DNA of 64,000 nt from Microbulbifer aggregans (GCF_020524005.1 NZ_JAIVKK010000007.1:62001-126000), one strand, 5' to 3'. Positions 27,331 to 37,088 are shown, counted from the first letter of the stretch. Numbers and translations: made by a program. The notes: a model not told the origin generated them from the letters alone.

Positions 27331-29226
27331 ATGTCCGCCCTTTTACGGCGCACCCCTGTTTTTGCCGCCAGCCTGCTGGCCCTTGCCCTTGCGGGCTGTC
27401 AAACACCGAGTACTGAGCCCGGCACACGGATCCCCGCGCAGGCCAATGCAGCCGTCGCCGACCGGCAAAGCGCCATTACCCTGCTCAACCGCGCACGTGA
27501 GCTGCCGGCTCCCGAGCGGGACCAGGCACAGCTGCAAGCGGCCGCCATTCTATACACTCTGGGCGATAACGCGACGGCCACTCAAGCTGCCAGCCAAATT
27601 GACGCACAAAACCTGACCGACAGAGAGTACGCTCGCTACGCACAGGTGTACGGCGAGCTGCTGATGTCCCAGGACGATTTCTTTCAGGTCCAGGACCTTG
27701 TGAGCGCTCCGCGCCTGGAGCAGTCCTGGTACCAGATCCCGGCAGAAACGGCGCTGCCGCTGCGCAACCTGCGCGCGGACCTGTGGAGCCTGATGGGCGA
27801 TATCGACGGCGGAATCAACGAGCGCCAGCGCATCGCGGCCATCGCCAGCGACGATGACAGCATCAACGCGAACAATGATGGCTTCTGGCAGCTGCTGACC
27901 CAATTGCCTTCCAGCGAACTGCAACGACGTGGCGAAGAAGCGCTGAGCGCCGATATGCGCGCGTGGTACCAACTCGCACTGCTCGGTCGCGATACCCAGG
28001 CCGATATCAGCACCCAGTTGACAGCGTTGAGCCGCTGGCGCCAACGGTGGCCCAGCCATACCGCCGTCAGCCATCCACCACAGGCCCTGCAGCTGCTGGA
28101 GCAACTGGCTAGCCAGCGGGCACAGAACGTCGCCCTGCTGCTACCCCTCTCGGGCCCCCTGGGAGCGGCCGGTCGCGCCATCCGAGACGGCTTTATGGCC
28201 GCCTACTACAGTTCGCTGGATGCTGGCGCCCCCACCCCGGAAGTCCAGGTCTACGATACCGGCACCGCTCGTCCGTTTGATGAGGTCTACCAGATGGCGG
28301 TCAACAACGGCGCCCAGTCGATTGTCGGCCCGCTGGATAAAGACAAAGTGGCGAACCTGCTCGCCACAGAAAAACTTCCTGTCCCCACACTCGCGTTAAA
28401 TTACGGAGACAGCGGACGCCTCACCGGTGACCTGGTCCAGTTCGGTCTCGCGATTGAGGACGAAGCCCGTCAGGTTGCCCAACAGGCCTATCGGCTCGGA
28501 CATCGTCAGGCCATGATCCTGGCCCCTGAATCCGGTTGGGGACAGCGCGGCGTAGAGGCCTTTACTGAAGAATGGAACCGTCTCGGTGGCAGTGTCAGCC
28601 TGAGCCAGAATTACCGTGACAGCACCAATTTCTCACAGCTGGTCAGCGATGCGCTGCTGATTTCCGAGAGCAAGAGCCGCGAACGGGCGCTGCGCAGCAA
28701 ACTCGCTACCGGGCTCAAATTTAACCCGCGCCGGCGCGGTGACGTGGATATGCTGTTTATGCTCGCGCAGCCCCAGCAGGCCCGTCAGATCAAGCCCATG
28801 CTGTCGTTCTTCTATGCCGGTGATCTGCCCGTATTTTCCACATCCCAGGTATTTGCCGGCACCGTGGACCGCCAGCGTGACCGGGATATTAACGGCGTCC
28901 GATTTACCGCGCTTCCCTGGCTGTTTGAAGACAACAACCAGACCAAGCAGAATATTGTGAAGCAGGTATCCCCGGCACCGGCCTTTGCGCGCCTCTATGC
29001 ACTGGGCGCAGACGCCTTCCGCCTCTACCCGCGCCTACCCATGCTGCGACAATTCCCCAGTCAACAGGTATATGGCCTCACCGGCGCTCTCAGCCTCTCC
29101 GCGGATGGCCGCGTAGTACGAGAGCAAACCTGGGCAAAGATCGATAGCGGTGCCCCGGTGCCCATCACTACCGTAGAAGAGAACCGTCAGCCACAACTGC
29201 AAGACGAGAGCGCGGCTTCATACTGA
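27331..29226 (+). CDS. lpoA: Outer-membrane lipoprotein LpoA, activator of PBP1a
   Basis: Penicillin-binding protein activator of about 631 residues. A lipoprotein signal ends in LALAGC with C23 as the lipid anchor. The N-terminal TPR-like helical half (about 35-250) and a C-terminal periplasmic-binding-fold half from about 265 (NVALLLPLSGPLGAAGRAIRDGF) match LpoA. It activates PBP1a across the periplasm. GGGAGAAG lies just before the ATG at 27331; an earlier in-frame TTG at 27316 has no such site. It heads the lpoA-yraN-diaA-dolP group. Confidence 0.94.
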   Translation: MSALLRRTPVFAASLLALALAGCQTPSTEPGTRIPAQANAAVADRQSAITLLNRARELPAPERDQAQLQAAAILYTLGDNATATQAASQIDAQNLTDREYARYAQVYGELLMSQDDFFQVQDLVSAPRLEQSWYQIPAETALPLRNLRADLWSLMGDIDGGINERQRIAAIASDDDSINANNDGFWQLLTQLPSSELQRRGEEALSADMRAWYQLALLGRDTQADISTQLTALSRWRQRWPSHTAVSHPPQALQLLEQLASQRAQNVALLLPLSGPLGAAGRAIRDGFMAAYYSSLDAGAPTPEVQVYDTGTARPFDEVYQMAVNNGAQSIVGPLDKDKVANLLATEKLPVPTLALNYGDSGRLTGDLVQFGLAIEDEARQVAQQAYRLGHRQAMILAPESGWGQRGVEAFTEEWNRLGGSVSLSQNYRDSTNFSQLVSDALLISESKSRERALRSKLATGLKFNPRRRGDVDMLFMLAQPQQARQIKPMLSFFYAGDLPVFSTSQVFAGTVDRQRDRDINGVRFTALPWLFEDNNQTKQNIVKQVSPAPAFARLYALGADAFRLYPRLPMLRQFPSQQVYGLTGALSLSADGRVVREQTWAKIDSGAPVPITTVEENRQPQLQDESAASY

Positions 29227-29273
29227 CGGTTTCTCCGCTAATTTTTACAACCGCTCCATAGAAAAGGAATTTT

Positions 29274-29654
29274 ATGGACACACAGGCTGTTGGCTCACAG
29301 ATGGAAGACGCTGCAGCGCGCTATTTGCGCGCCGCAGGGCTGAAAATTATCGAACGCAATTTCTGTAGCCGGTTCGGTGAGATAGACCTGATCGCGAAGG
29401 ACCGCGAAGTTCTGGTGTTTGTCGAAGTTCGCTTTCGCCGCAACAATCGGTTCGGCGGTGCCGGCGTTACCGTTGACCGGCGCAAACAGAGTAAACTCCA
29501 GGCTACCGCCAGCAACTACCTCCAGTACCGGAATTTGGACTGTCCATGTCGGTTTGACGTTGTTGCCATCGAATATAAAGGCCACAATGCCGCCCCCTTG
29601 CAGGAATCACCAGAACTGCAGATTGAATGGGTAAGAAATGCGTTTGGACAGTAG
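29274..29654 (+). CDS. yraN: YraN family protein (UPF0102, endonuclease-like fold)
   Basis: 126 residues. Predicted Holliday-junction-resolvase-like nuclease fold with the conserved core GEIDLIAKD followed by VFVEVRFRR. This E/D-x-E-V-K/R layout resembles restriction-endonuclease-like active sites. The cellular role is not established. It sits between lpoA and diaA as in E. coli, with AAAAGGAA upstream of the ATG. Confidence 0.9.
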   Translation: MDTQAVGSQMEDAAARYLRAAGLKIIERNFCSRFGEIDLIAKDREVLVFVEVRFRRNNRFGGAGVTVDRRKQSKLQATASNYLQYRNLDCPCRFDVVAIEYKGHNAAPLQESPELQIEWVRNAFGQ

Positions 29655-29682
29655 CCACAGCCAGAAGGACAACACTAACTAG

Positions 29683-30276
29683 ATGGAACAGAGAGTCGTA
29701 ACCCTCTTTCACCATAGTATTGAAGCCACAATGAACGCTGGTGAACTTCTGGCACCTTTGATTGCCGAAGCCAGCGAGATGATCGTGCATACCCTGCTGG
29801 CAGAGAACAAATTACTTATTTGCGGAAACGGCCTGAGCGGCGCGCTCGCACAAAGCTTCTGCGCACACCTGCTCGGCGGGTTTGAAAGGGAGCGCCCCGG
29901 ACTTCCGGCGATTGCCCTGAATGGCGATGCGATTACCACCAGTACAGTCGCACGCAATCACGGCCGAGCAGAGTCATACGCTCGCCAGATACGAGCTCTC
30001 GGCCAGCCCGGGGACCTACTGGTAATCATCAGCCCCGATGGCAGGGACTCAAATCTGGTCCAGGCGATTCGCGCAGCCCACGATCGGGACATGGGCGTGC
30101 TCGCGCTGACCGGCGGCGATGGGGACAGTGACTGCACCGCCCTGCTGGATATTCACGATATCGAACTGGGTGTGCCATCCAACGTTGCCGCAGAGGTGCA
30201 CCAGGTACACTTACTCACCATTTTCTGCCTGTGCGACCTGATCGACAGCAGTCTTTTTGGCGGATACGAGGAATAA
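29683..30276 (+). CDS. diaA: SIS-domain protein DiaA (DnaA initiator-associating protein)
   Basis: 197 residues with one SIS domain related to phosphoheptose isomerase GmhA. In E. coli DiaA binds DnaA and promotes timely replication initiation. GNGLSGALAQSF and ISPDGRDSNLVQAI are the sugar-isomerase loop positions. The assignment to DiaA over GmhA rests on conserved neighbours (yraN before, dolP after). Confidence 0.85.
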   Translation: MEQRVVTLFHHSIEATMNAGELLAPLIAEASEMIVHTLLAENKLLICGNGLSGALAQSFCAHLLGGFERERPGLPAIALNGDAITTSTVARNHGRAESYARQIRALGQPGDLLVIISPDGRDSNLVQAIRAAHDRDMGVLALTGGDGDSDCTALLDIHDIELGVPSNVAAEVHQVHLLTIFCLCDLIDSSLFGGYEE

Positions 30277-30279
30277 ATA

Positions 30280-30879
30280 ATGCGAAGCAAAATCGCCCTA
30301 CACAAAGGAAAACTGATCAAATTCCTGCTCGCAAGCTGCACAGTCGCGCTTCTCGGTGGCTGCGCGACGGTGCTCGATGCCACCCACGATGGTCCTATTC
30401 AGCCGGATCCGGGCGAGCGCTCATTCGGCACTTATATTGATGACCAACAGCTCGAAACCATCACCAAGGTCAATATTGGCAAGGCCCACCCTGTACTCAA
30501 GCAGGCCAATATTGATGTGACCAGCTTCAATGGCGTCATCCTGCTCACCGGGCAGGTGCCGGACAACGAGCTGCGCAACCTGGCCGGTCGCACAGCGCAG
30601 CAGGTGCACTCTGTACGTCAGGTCTATAACGAGATTCAGGTTCGCGGTACCACCTCGGTACTGGCCCGTACCAGCGACACCTGGCTGACCACCAAGGTAA
30701 AAGGTGTGTTGATGACGGACAAGGAAGTAGACAGTGGCCGTATCAAGATCATCACTGAAAACGGGGTGGTATACCTGATGGGTCTGCTTACCCGTCAGGA
30801 AGCGGAAAATGCGGCAGAAGTCGCGCGCACTGTTGGCGGCGTACAGAAAGTCGTCAAAGCTGTTGAGTATATCGACTGA
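30280..30879 (+). CDS. dolP: Outer-membrane lipoprotein DolP (YraP), two BON domains
   Basis: 199 residues. The lipoprotein signal ends in LLGGC with C28. Two BON domains follow, about residues 46-115 (with FNGVILLTGQVP) and 124-195 (with ENGVVYLMGLLT). DolP helps maintain outer-membrane integrity at division sites in E. coli. It starts 3 nt after the diaA stop, so the two are co-translated; a strong terminator ends the unit. Confidence 0.92.
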   Translation: MRSKIALHKGKLIKFLLASCTVALLGGCATVLDATHDGPIQPDPGERSFGTYIDDQQLETITKVNIGKAHPVLKQANIDVTSFNGVILLTGQVPDNELRNLAGRTAQQVHSVRQVYNEIQVRGTTSVLARTSDTWLTTKVKGVLMTDKEVDSGRIKIITENGVVYLMGLLTRQEAENAAEVARTVGGVQKVVKAVEYID

Positions 30880-30906
30880 ACAAACGGCAGCGACAAACCC
30901 AGTAAA

Positions 30907-30937
30907 TAAAAACGGAGGCTTACGCCTCCGTTTTTAT
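30907..30937. terminator. Bidirectional terminator between dolP and thiolase gene
   Basis: Stem AACGGAGGC with GCCTCCGTT and loop TTA/TTAC, with A runs upstream and T runs downstream. The genes converge here, so it can serve both. Confidence 0.88.
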
Positions 30938-30979
30938 TTGGGCCGCCAGCAAGGCAGCCTACAAGTATATCGGTATCGC

Positions 30980-32170
30980 TCAGGGACGCTCGATCGCCAC
31001 CGCCGTAGCCTCACCGCCGCCAATACACAGGCTCGCGACACCTTTTTTCAGGTCGCGATTTTCCAGTGCCGCCAGCAGGGTCACGATCACGCGCGCACCA
31101 CTTGCGCCCAGCGGGTGTCCCAAGGCACAGGCACCGCCATTCACATTGACTTTATCGTGTGGCAGTTCCAGATCGCGCATGGCCGCCATGGTCACTACAG
31201 CAAAGGCCTCATTGATTTCAAACAGGTCAACGTCGCCCACCGCCCAGCCAGTGTTTTCCAGCAGTTTTTTCATCGCGCCAACCGGTGCGGTAGTAAACCA
31301 CTCCGGTTCGTGGGCGTGCTGGGTCTGGGCACACAGAGTAGCGAGCACCTTCAGCCCGCGCGCTTCGGCCTCACTTGCACGCATCAGAACCAGCGCAGCG
31401 GCACCATCAGAAATAGAGCTCGCATTCGCCGCGGTTACAGTTCCGTCTTTGCGAAATGCCGGTTTCAGCTGCGGAATCTTATCCGGGCGCGCATTACCGG
31501 GCGCTTCGTCTACAGAAACCTCAACATCCCCTTTGCGGCCGCGAATGGTTACCGGGGAAATTTCCCGCTCGAATGCACCATTTTCAATCGCCGCGTTGGC
31601 TCGAGCCAGGGACTCCAGAGCAAATGAATCCTGCTCTTCGCGGGTAAAGCCATATTTGTCAGCGGTACTCTCGGCAAAATTACCCATCAGTTTGCCATCG
31701 TAGGCATTTTCCAGTCCGTCTGTGAACATATGATCCTGAACTTCGCCATGGCCCAGTCGCATACCACCGCGAGCCTTTGGAAGCAGGTACGGCGCGTTGC
31801 TCATACTTTCCATTCCGCCAGCAACCACGACTTGCGCGTCACCGGCGAGCAGCGCATTTCGGGCCATCATCACCGTCTTCATCCCGGAGCCACACACTTT
31901 GTTGACCGTCGTGGTGGGCACCCCCTCGGGAATTCCAGCGCCCAAAGCCGCCTGACGAGCCGGAGCCTGACCGACACCTGCCGGCAGTACACACCCCATC
32001 AGCACCTCATCCACATCGGCAGCATTGATGCCTGCATCCTCCAGAGCAGCCCGTATTGCAACTGCGCCCAACTCCGGAGCGCTCATCGCGGACAACGCGC
32101 CCTGCATCGCGCCCATCGGCGTGCGCGAAAAGCCAACGATGACCACCTGGTCTGAATTGTTATTACTCAT
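30980..32170 (-). CDS. Acetyl-CoA C-acyltransferase (thiolase)
   Basis: Biosynthetic/degradative thiolase of 396 residues. The acyl-accepting cysteine is in VNKVCGSGMK, the general base histidine in GHPLGASGARV, and the second active-site cysteine in CIGGGEATA. It condenses or cleaves acyl-CoA units; AtoB/PhaA-type acetoacetyl-CoA thiolase is the closest guess. The start at 32170 is preceded by GGAG at a good distance; a longer frame to 32353 adds 61 residues outside the family. Confidence 0.92.
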   Translation of the reverse strand: MSNNNSDQVVIVGFSRTPMGAMQGALSAMSAPELGAVAIRAALEDAGINAADVDEVLMGCVLPAGVGQAPARQAALGAGIPEGVPTTTVNKVCGSGMKTVMMARNALLAGDAQVVVAGGMESMSNAPYLLPKARGGMRLGHGEVQDHMFTDGLENAYDGKLMGNFAESTADKYGFTREEQDSFALESLARANAAIENGAFEREISPVTIRGRKGDVEVSVDEAPGNARPDKIPQLKPAFRKDGTVTAANASSISDGAAALVLMRASEAEARGLKVLATLCAQTQHAHEPEWFTTAPVGAMKKLLENTGWAVGDVDLFEINEAFAVVTMAAMRDLELPHDKVNVNGGACALGHPLGASGARVIVTLLAALENRDLKKGVASLCIGGGEATAVAIERP

Positions 32171-32413
32171 AGGATTACTCCGAATTCTGGTCTTTGCCGC
32201 AGCCTGACGGCCTGGCGGCGTCTCATCATCTTTACGGCTGCCGATTATACCGGATGGAAGATTGGCAGCGCCTATCCACCTTTGGGAGCATAAAACCACG
32301 CTCGCAGTCCCGTCGCCGCAACCCGGGCCCGTGATAGTATCCCATGCGACCATTCATTTTCACTGACCGATTTATACGGACCGATTTCTCACCGCCCTAG
32401 CGAGGCCCAGTGC

Positions 32414-33010
32414 ATGGACATGACTACGATCGTTTGGCTCGTCGCCCTAGCCGCTTTATTTTTCTACATCATCAGTATTTACAACCGACTGGTGACGCTC
32501 AAGCACCGCTACGAAAATGCGTTTGCCCAGATTGAAATACAGCTGAAGCGCCGCTACGACCTCATCCCAAATCTCGTTGAGACCGCAAAGGCATACCTGA
32601 AACACGAAAGGGACACCCTCGATTCCGTTATCAACGCGCGCAACGCGGCCATTGCAGGACTAAAAGCCGCCGCCAGCAACCCCAGCTCTGCCACGGCCAT
32701 TTCAAGCCTGGGGGACGCCGAGGGTGCTTTGACCAGTGCGCTCGGCCGGCTGAATGTCGTGGTTGAAGCCTACCCGGATCTGAAGGGGAACCAGAATATG
32801 CAGCAACTGAGTGAAGAGCTGACGACAACAGAGAACAAGGTTGCCTTCGCGCGCCAGGCGTTCAATGACTCCGTGATGGCATACAACATCTTCAGGCAGA
32901 GCTTTCCGCCGGTATTTTTTGCCGGGTTCTTCGGACACAGGAAAAATGGGAAATTGCTGGAGTTTGCCGATTCCGAAGCTTTTCAGGCTGCACCGCGCAT
33001 TGAATTCTGA
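32414..33010 (+). CDS. LemA family protein
   Basis: 198 residues. An N-terminal membrane helix (about 5-22) is followed by a long helical domain with the conserved NRLVTLKHRYENAFAQIE and LKRRYDLIPNLVETAKAY. The function of LemA proteins is unclear. It lies 2-11 nt before an M48 peptidase gene, a pairing seen in several bacteria, so the two probably act together in the inner membrane. Confidence 0.93.
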   Translation: MDMTTIVWLVALAALFFYIISIYNRLVTLKHRYENAFAQIEIQLKRRYDLIPNLVETAKAYLKHERDTLDSVINARNAAIAGLKAAASNPSSATAISSLGDAEGALTSALGRLNVVVEAYPDLKGNQNMQQLSEELTTTENKVAFARQAFNDSVMAYNIFRQSFPPVFFAGFFGHRKNGKLLEFADSEAFQAAPRIEF

Positions 33011-33021
33011 CGGTGCCAGCC

Positions 33022-34986
33022 ATGAACTTTTTCGAACATCAAAATGAAGCCCGCAGAAGCACAACCCTGCTGTTGACCCTGTTTGTGGCCACGCTGTTGT
33101 GCCTGGTCGCCATCACAACCCTATTTGCTGCCGCAATCCTCCAGTTTTCCAGGGCACAGCCTTTTTCTGTCGCAGATATTGGGCAAACCATGGGGTGGGA
33201 AACGGTCGCAGGCATCGCAGTCTTTATAACGGCGGTGGTGGCCATCGCCAGCCTGTACAAATGGCGCCAGCTGGCCGACGGCGGGCGCACAGTGGCGGAA
33301 GCGCTGGGTGGCCGCAAGATCAATACCTGCGCGAAAGGCGCCAACGAACAGCAAGCCCTGAACGTGGTCGAGGAAATGGCGATCGCATCAGGCACCCCGG
33401 TTCCAGACCTCTACATACTGGATGACCGGTCAATCAATGCTTTTGCGGCAGGCTACGAGCCTGGGGACGCCGTAATCGGCATTACCAGGGGATGTATCGA
33501 GCAATTGACCCGGGAAGAACTGCAGGGCGTTATCGCCCATGAGTTTAGCCATATTCTCAATGGCGACATGCGCCGCAACATCCAGCTTGTCGGACTGCTT
33601 CACGGTATTCTGATTATCGGGCTCGCCGGCTATTGGCTCATCGACAGGATCAACTGGTCGAGTCGACGGGGCAATCGCGGCTTCCCCGCAACAGCCATTA
33701 TCGGCGCAGGTCTGGTGGCCATCGGCTACACCGGGACCCTGTTCGGCAATCTGATCAAATTCGCGGTGAGCCGACAGCGGGAGTACCTGGCCGATGCCTC
33801 CGCGATCCAGTACACCCGCAACAATCAGGGACTGGCCAGCGCTCTGAAAAAAATCGCTGGCCATGAATCGGGATCCAGAATCTCCGCCGCGAAAGCGGCG
33901 GAGTACAGCCATATATACTTTGCCAACGGCGTGCGATCCTCGCTGGCATCCTTATTTTCAACGCATCCACCTATCCAGCGGCGCATTCGGCGCATCGACC
34001 CATCCTGGAGCGGCGAGCTCCAACAACGTGAACCGGGCTCGGCGCCAAACACACTAAGTCCAACAGTGGATAGCATGCGCCACCATCAAACCCTTGGCGC
34101 TCACCAGCCCCCTTACGGACCCGGCGACACGGTAGACTGCGAGACCCTGACAGATGTGATCGACAACCGCATTGGCAAGGCTACAAGCCACCAATGCGCC
34201 CTCGCGCAGCAGCTTCTCGCCAATACGCCGCAGGTGCTGCAGAACGCTGCCCGCGATCCCTTTGCAGCCAGAGCCCTTGTCTACGCCTTGCTCCTGCATC
34301 CCGACCAGCGAACCACACAACTGGAGCTGCTCAACCAGATCGCCCACCCGGCCGTGATGCGCACGCTACTCCAGCTTCTCCCATCTATCGACGTGATGGA
34401 TAAGGCCTGCAGGTTGCCCCTGCTGGACCTCTGCGTCCCGGCATTGAAAGATCTTGTGCCCCAGCAATATCAGGTGTTCAAACGCAACCTGATCAAGTTG
34501 CTGCGCAGTGATGCACGAGTGGATATTTGGGAGTGGGCACTTTACCGGGTATTGATGCATGCGCTGGAAGGCCGCCCGGATCGCCAGCGCCTCAGTAAGG
34601 CTCCCCAAGCTCTCGACGATGCCTGCCGCTACCTTCTTGCGGCCATGGCACACACCGGAAACGCAGAGTACCTGCCTGCCAAGCGCGCCTACGATCAGGG
34701 GCTGAGAGCATTGGGGATGGAAGTAACCCCACTTCCTGCAAAAAGCGACATTCTACTTCAGCGGCTGGATAAGGCTCTGGTGATTACAGAGCAGCTTCCA
34801 CCACTGAAGAAACCCTCATTACTCAAGGCCATTGTCATGACTCTCGCACACAACGGCGCAGTCTCCCCGGCGGAGTTTGAGTTATTGCGCGCAATGGCCG
34901 ACTGCCTGAACTGTCCGATGCCGCCTCTGTTACCCCCGGGCAGCGGCTGCACCGCGAACGTCGCACATACAACGGTCACCGCCTGA
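33022..34986 (+). CDS. M48 family membrane metallopeptidase with long C-terminal extension
   Basis: About 654 residues. Two membrane helices near the start (about 13-42 and 62-82) precede a zinc peptidase domain with HEFSH at 173-177 and the third ligand E in REYLAD near 254. Two further hydrophobic stretches (about 190-210 and 223-245) lie between them, as in HtpX. After the peptidase domain come about 320 residues, mostly helical and without a motif I recognise. The ATG at 33022 (MNFFEHQ) fits the family start; a GTG 9 nt earlier is possible. Forms an operon with lemA. Confidence 0.88.
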   Translation: MNFFEHQNEARRSTTLLLTLFVATLLCLVAITTLFAAAILQFSRAQPFSVADIGQTMGWETVAGIAVFITAVVAIASLYKWRQLADGGRTVAEALGGRKINTCAKGANEQQALNVVEEMAIASGTPVPDLYILDDRSINAFAAGYEPGDAVIGITRGCIEQLTREELQGVIAHEFSHILNGDMRRNIQLVGLLHGILIIGLAGYWLIDRINWSSRRGNRGFPATAIIGAGLVAIGYTGTLFGNLIKFAVSRQREYLADASAIQYTRNNQGLASALKKIAGHESGSRISAAKAAEYSHIYFANGVRSSLASLFSTHPPIQRRIRRIDPSWSGELQQREPGSAPNTLSPTVDSMRHHQTLGAHQPPYGPGDTVDCETLTDVIDNRIGKATSHQCALAQQLLANTPQVLQNAARDPFAARALVYALLLHPDQRTTQLELLNQIAHPAVMRTLLQLLPSIDVMDKACRLPLLDLCVPALKDLVPQQYQVFKRNLIKLLRSDARVDIWEWALYRVLMHALEGRPDRQRLSKAPQALDDACRYLLAAMAHTGNAEYLPAKRAYDQGLRALGMEVTPLPAKSDILLQRLDKALVITEQLPPLKKPSLLKAIVMTLAHNGAVSPAEFELLRAMADCLNCPMPPLLPPGSGCTANVAHTTVTA

Positions 34987-35029
34987 GAGGCCAAGCCTAT
35001 TTACGTGTGACGCCGAAACAATCCCCCAA

Positions 35030-35069
35030 AAACAACAAAAGCCGGCAGACTCGCCGACTTTTGTTGTTT
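35030..35069. terminator. Bidirectional terminator after the M48 gene
   Basis: A 12-bp outer stem, AAACAACAAAAG with CTTTTGTTGTTT, continues into a GC inner stem around AGACTC. It lies between the convergent M48 and Yip1 genes. Confidence 0.8.
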
Positions 35070-35125
35070 CTGGTGCTGGTACACGCAATATCAGCAGCCA
35101 GCCGATTCTCAGCTACTTGAGACTC

Positions 35126-35749
35126 TTAAGGGTAAGCGTGCTGATAGACCGGCCCCACTCCCATCGTCCAGACGATTACCGACGTTACCAGCATCGTCAC
35201 CATCATCACCAGCCCGACGGTTAATACCGCGCCGGCATAGAGGAAGGCTCGCTCCTTGCTCATATTCATCAGGATCGGAATACCTTCATAAATCAGATAA
35301 ACCGCGTAGGCGCCTGCCAGCCCCATCACTGTGACAACCAACCAAAGGTGTGGATACAGCAAGACAATGCCCGCAAGGAGAACCGGCGTCGTCACAAATA
35401 CCGCCAGAGCGGTACCCTCGTAATGCCGGGTCGGTTCATCCCCCTCCACACCGTAGGCCTTCGCCATCCAGTTAATAAACTCCCCGAGCAGATAAATTCC
35501 TACGAGAAGTGCGATATAAGTGGCCAGAGCCAGTGAGGCCGCACTGGTGGGCGTCAACTTGGCCGCGTGACCGCCAAGCTTGAATCCAAAAACGGTGACG
35601 CCAATATATCCCGCTATGCAGGGAATCAGGGCCAGGATTGGCACATGGCTGAAGAAGACTTGCAGAAATGAGTGTCTGTCCGACCGAATGGCCTTCCACT
35701 CTCTATCCGGGTTAGTAAAAATTCCAATGGTGTGGCTTAGCAGTTTCAC
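35126..35749 (-). CDS. Yip1 family membrane protein
   Basis: 207 residues with five predicted membrane helices and the characteristic opening LLSHTIGIFTNPDREWKAIR. Bacterial Yip1-domain proteins are inner-membrane proteins without an assigned role. The start is the GTG at 35749, preceded by GGAGGGAG; a longer in-frame ATG at 35809 lacks such a site. It is a single gene converging with the M48 gene. Confidence 0.88.
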   Translation of the reverse strand: MKLLSHTIGIFTNPDREWKAIRSDRHSFLQVFFSHVPILALIPCIAGYIGVTVFGFKLGGHAAKLTPTSAASLALATYIALLVGIYLLGEFINWMAKAYGVEGDEPTRHYEGTALAVFVTTPVLLAGIVLLYPHLWLVVTVMGLAGAYAVYLIYEGIPILMNMSKERAFLYAGAVLTVGLVMMVTMLVTSVIVWTMGVGPVYQHAYP

Positions 35750-35900
35750 ACGGCTCCCTCCAATATACGGCTTGCTTGCAGTATCGGAAGGACAGGACGA
35801 ATTCACCAATAAAGAACAGGATTAAGGCGTCAGTTTTTACCTGGGTACTGTCTTACTTTGGTGCAACTGGAACTTTAGTGCAGGAAAAAGAGGCGAGGAA

Positions 35901-35927
35901 CAGGAGGGGGGAAGACACCCCCTCCTG
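35901..35927 (-). terminator. Hairpin after sspB
   Basis: Perfect 10-bp stem CAGGAGGGGG and CCCCCTCCTG with a 7-nt loop, 9 nt past the sspB stop. T-rich sequence occurs only some 10 nt later on the minus strand, so it is an imperfect but likely terminator. Confidence 0.6.
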
Positions 35928-35935
35928 TAAAAGGA

Positions 35936-36343
35936 TCACTTCACCACGCGTAAAGCGGGCTTTTTGGCGGGCTTTTTCAACGTTGTGGGAGGTGTGGGCT
36001 CCGGAGGTTCAGGTGTTTCTTCCGGTTCAAACACCATACCCTGACCGTTTTCCCGGGCATAAATCCCCACGACTGCACCAACTGGTACCTGAATATCAGT
36101 TGGCACACCACCGAAACGGGCATTGAAACGGATTGCATAGTCATCCATCGTCAGCCCCGCCACCGCGGACTCAGACACATTGAGAACAATCTGCCCATCC
36201 TCATTCACATGCTGTTGCGGCACTAACACTCCCGGAAGGTGTGTATCCACCAGCAGATAAGGCGTACATTTATTGTCCGTAATCCACTCGTAAAATGCCC
36301 GTAAAAGGTACGGTCGATTGGATGTCATCGGCGGCTTGTTCAA
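35936..36343 (-). CDS. sspB: ClpXP protease specificity-enhancing factor SspB
   Basis: Adaptor of 135 residues that delivers ssrA-tagged proteins to ClpXP. The N-terminal domain begins with NRPYLLRAFYEWI and includes PHLPGV-like THLPGVLVP and INFNARFGG-like IRFNARFGG. A proline-rich linker leads to the ClpX-docking tail ending in PALRVVK. It follows sspA by 8 nt. Confidence 0.96.
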   Translation of the reverse strand: MNKPPMTSNRPYLLRAFYEWITDNKCTPYLLVDTHLPGVLVPQQHVNEDGQIVLNVSESAVAGLTMDDYAIRFNARFGGVPTDIQVPVGAVVGIYARENGQGMVFEPEETPEPPEPTPPTTLKKPAKKPALRVVK

Positions 36344-36351
36344 TCAGCACC

Positions 36352-36981
36352 TCAGGAGCGCATTTCGCGCTCATATTCAGTCAGGCTCTGCTGGAAAGCT
36401 TCGCGAGCGAAAAGCCGGTCCATGTAATCCAGCAGTGGCTTGGCTTGTTTGGTCTTCGGTAGAGCAATTTCCAATTGCTCCAGACGCCACAACAGCGGAG
36501 CCATACAGCAGTCAACGAGGGAGAATTCCTCGTTAAAGAAGTACGGCAGGTCGGTAAACATTGGCGCGATACCTACTAGGCTGTCACGCAGCTCTTTGCG
36601 AGCCGCCGCCGCATCTTTACCACCCGCGAGGATTTTATCCACAAGCGGGCACCAGTCGCGCTCGATACGGTACATGATCTGGCGACTCTGTGCACGAGCC
36701 ACCGGATACACCGGCAACAGCGGCGGATGTGGGAAGCGCTCGTCAAGGTATTCCATCATCACCTTGGTTTCAAACAGCACCAGTTCACGATCGACCAGGG
36801 TAGGCAGGGAGTTGTAGGGGTTGAGATCCGCCAACTCGGCCGGCTTGTCATCCGGATCAACGTCGATGATATCGACAGAAACACCTTTTTCCGCGAGCAC
36901 AATGCGCACACGGTGGCTGAAATGGCAACGACCATCAGAAAAGAAGGTCATAGAGGAGCGCTTGTTGGTCGGCACACCCAT
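36352..36981 (-). CDS. sspA: Stringent starvation protein SspA (GST-fold)
   Basis: 209 residues. An RNA-polymerase-associated, glutathione-transferase-fold protein that affects stress and virulence transcription. [23 protein letters not shown] is the thioredoxin-like start, and [14 protein letters not shown] and [16 protein letters not shown] are family segments. I use the ATG at 36981 with GAGGTAG upstream. It is separated from petBC by a terminator and forms a pair with sspB. Confidence 0.95.
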   Translation of the reverse strand: MGVPTNKRSSMTFFSDGRCHFSHRVRIVLAEKGVSVDIIDVDPDDKPAELADLNPYNSLPTLVDRELVLFETKVMMEYLDERFPHPPLLPVYPVARAQSRQIMYRIERDWCPLVDKILAGGKDAAAARKELRDSLVGIAPMFTDLPYFFNEEFSLVDCCMAPLLWRLEQLEIALPKTKQAKPLLDYMDRLFAREAFQQSLTEYEREMRS

Positions 36982-37035
36982 TGTGTAACTACCTCGATCT
37001 ACTGTACCGGCACGATTGCCGGCCATCATTCAAAA

Positions 37036-37088
37036 ATAGAAAACGGGTGGTAGGGCTTAGCCCGGCTTTGCCGGCGGCCCACCACCCG
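37036..37088 (-). terminator. Terminator after the bc1 operon
   Basis: Outer stem CGGGTGGT (37044-37051) with ACCACCCG (37081-37088), an inner GC-rich hairpin, and TTTTCTATTTTT following on the minus strand. It lies between the fused cytochrome gene and sspA. Confidence 0.75.

Noticed and set aside
30809-31627. A 272-codon plus-strand frame downstream of dolP
   Set aside because: It overlaps the end of dolP, runs through the terminator and is antisense to the thiolase gene.
32171-32353. 61-residue N-terminal extension of the thiolase
   Set aside because: Thiolases start near the VVIVGFSRTP strand; the ATG at 32170 has a good ribosome site and the extension has no family similarity.
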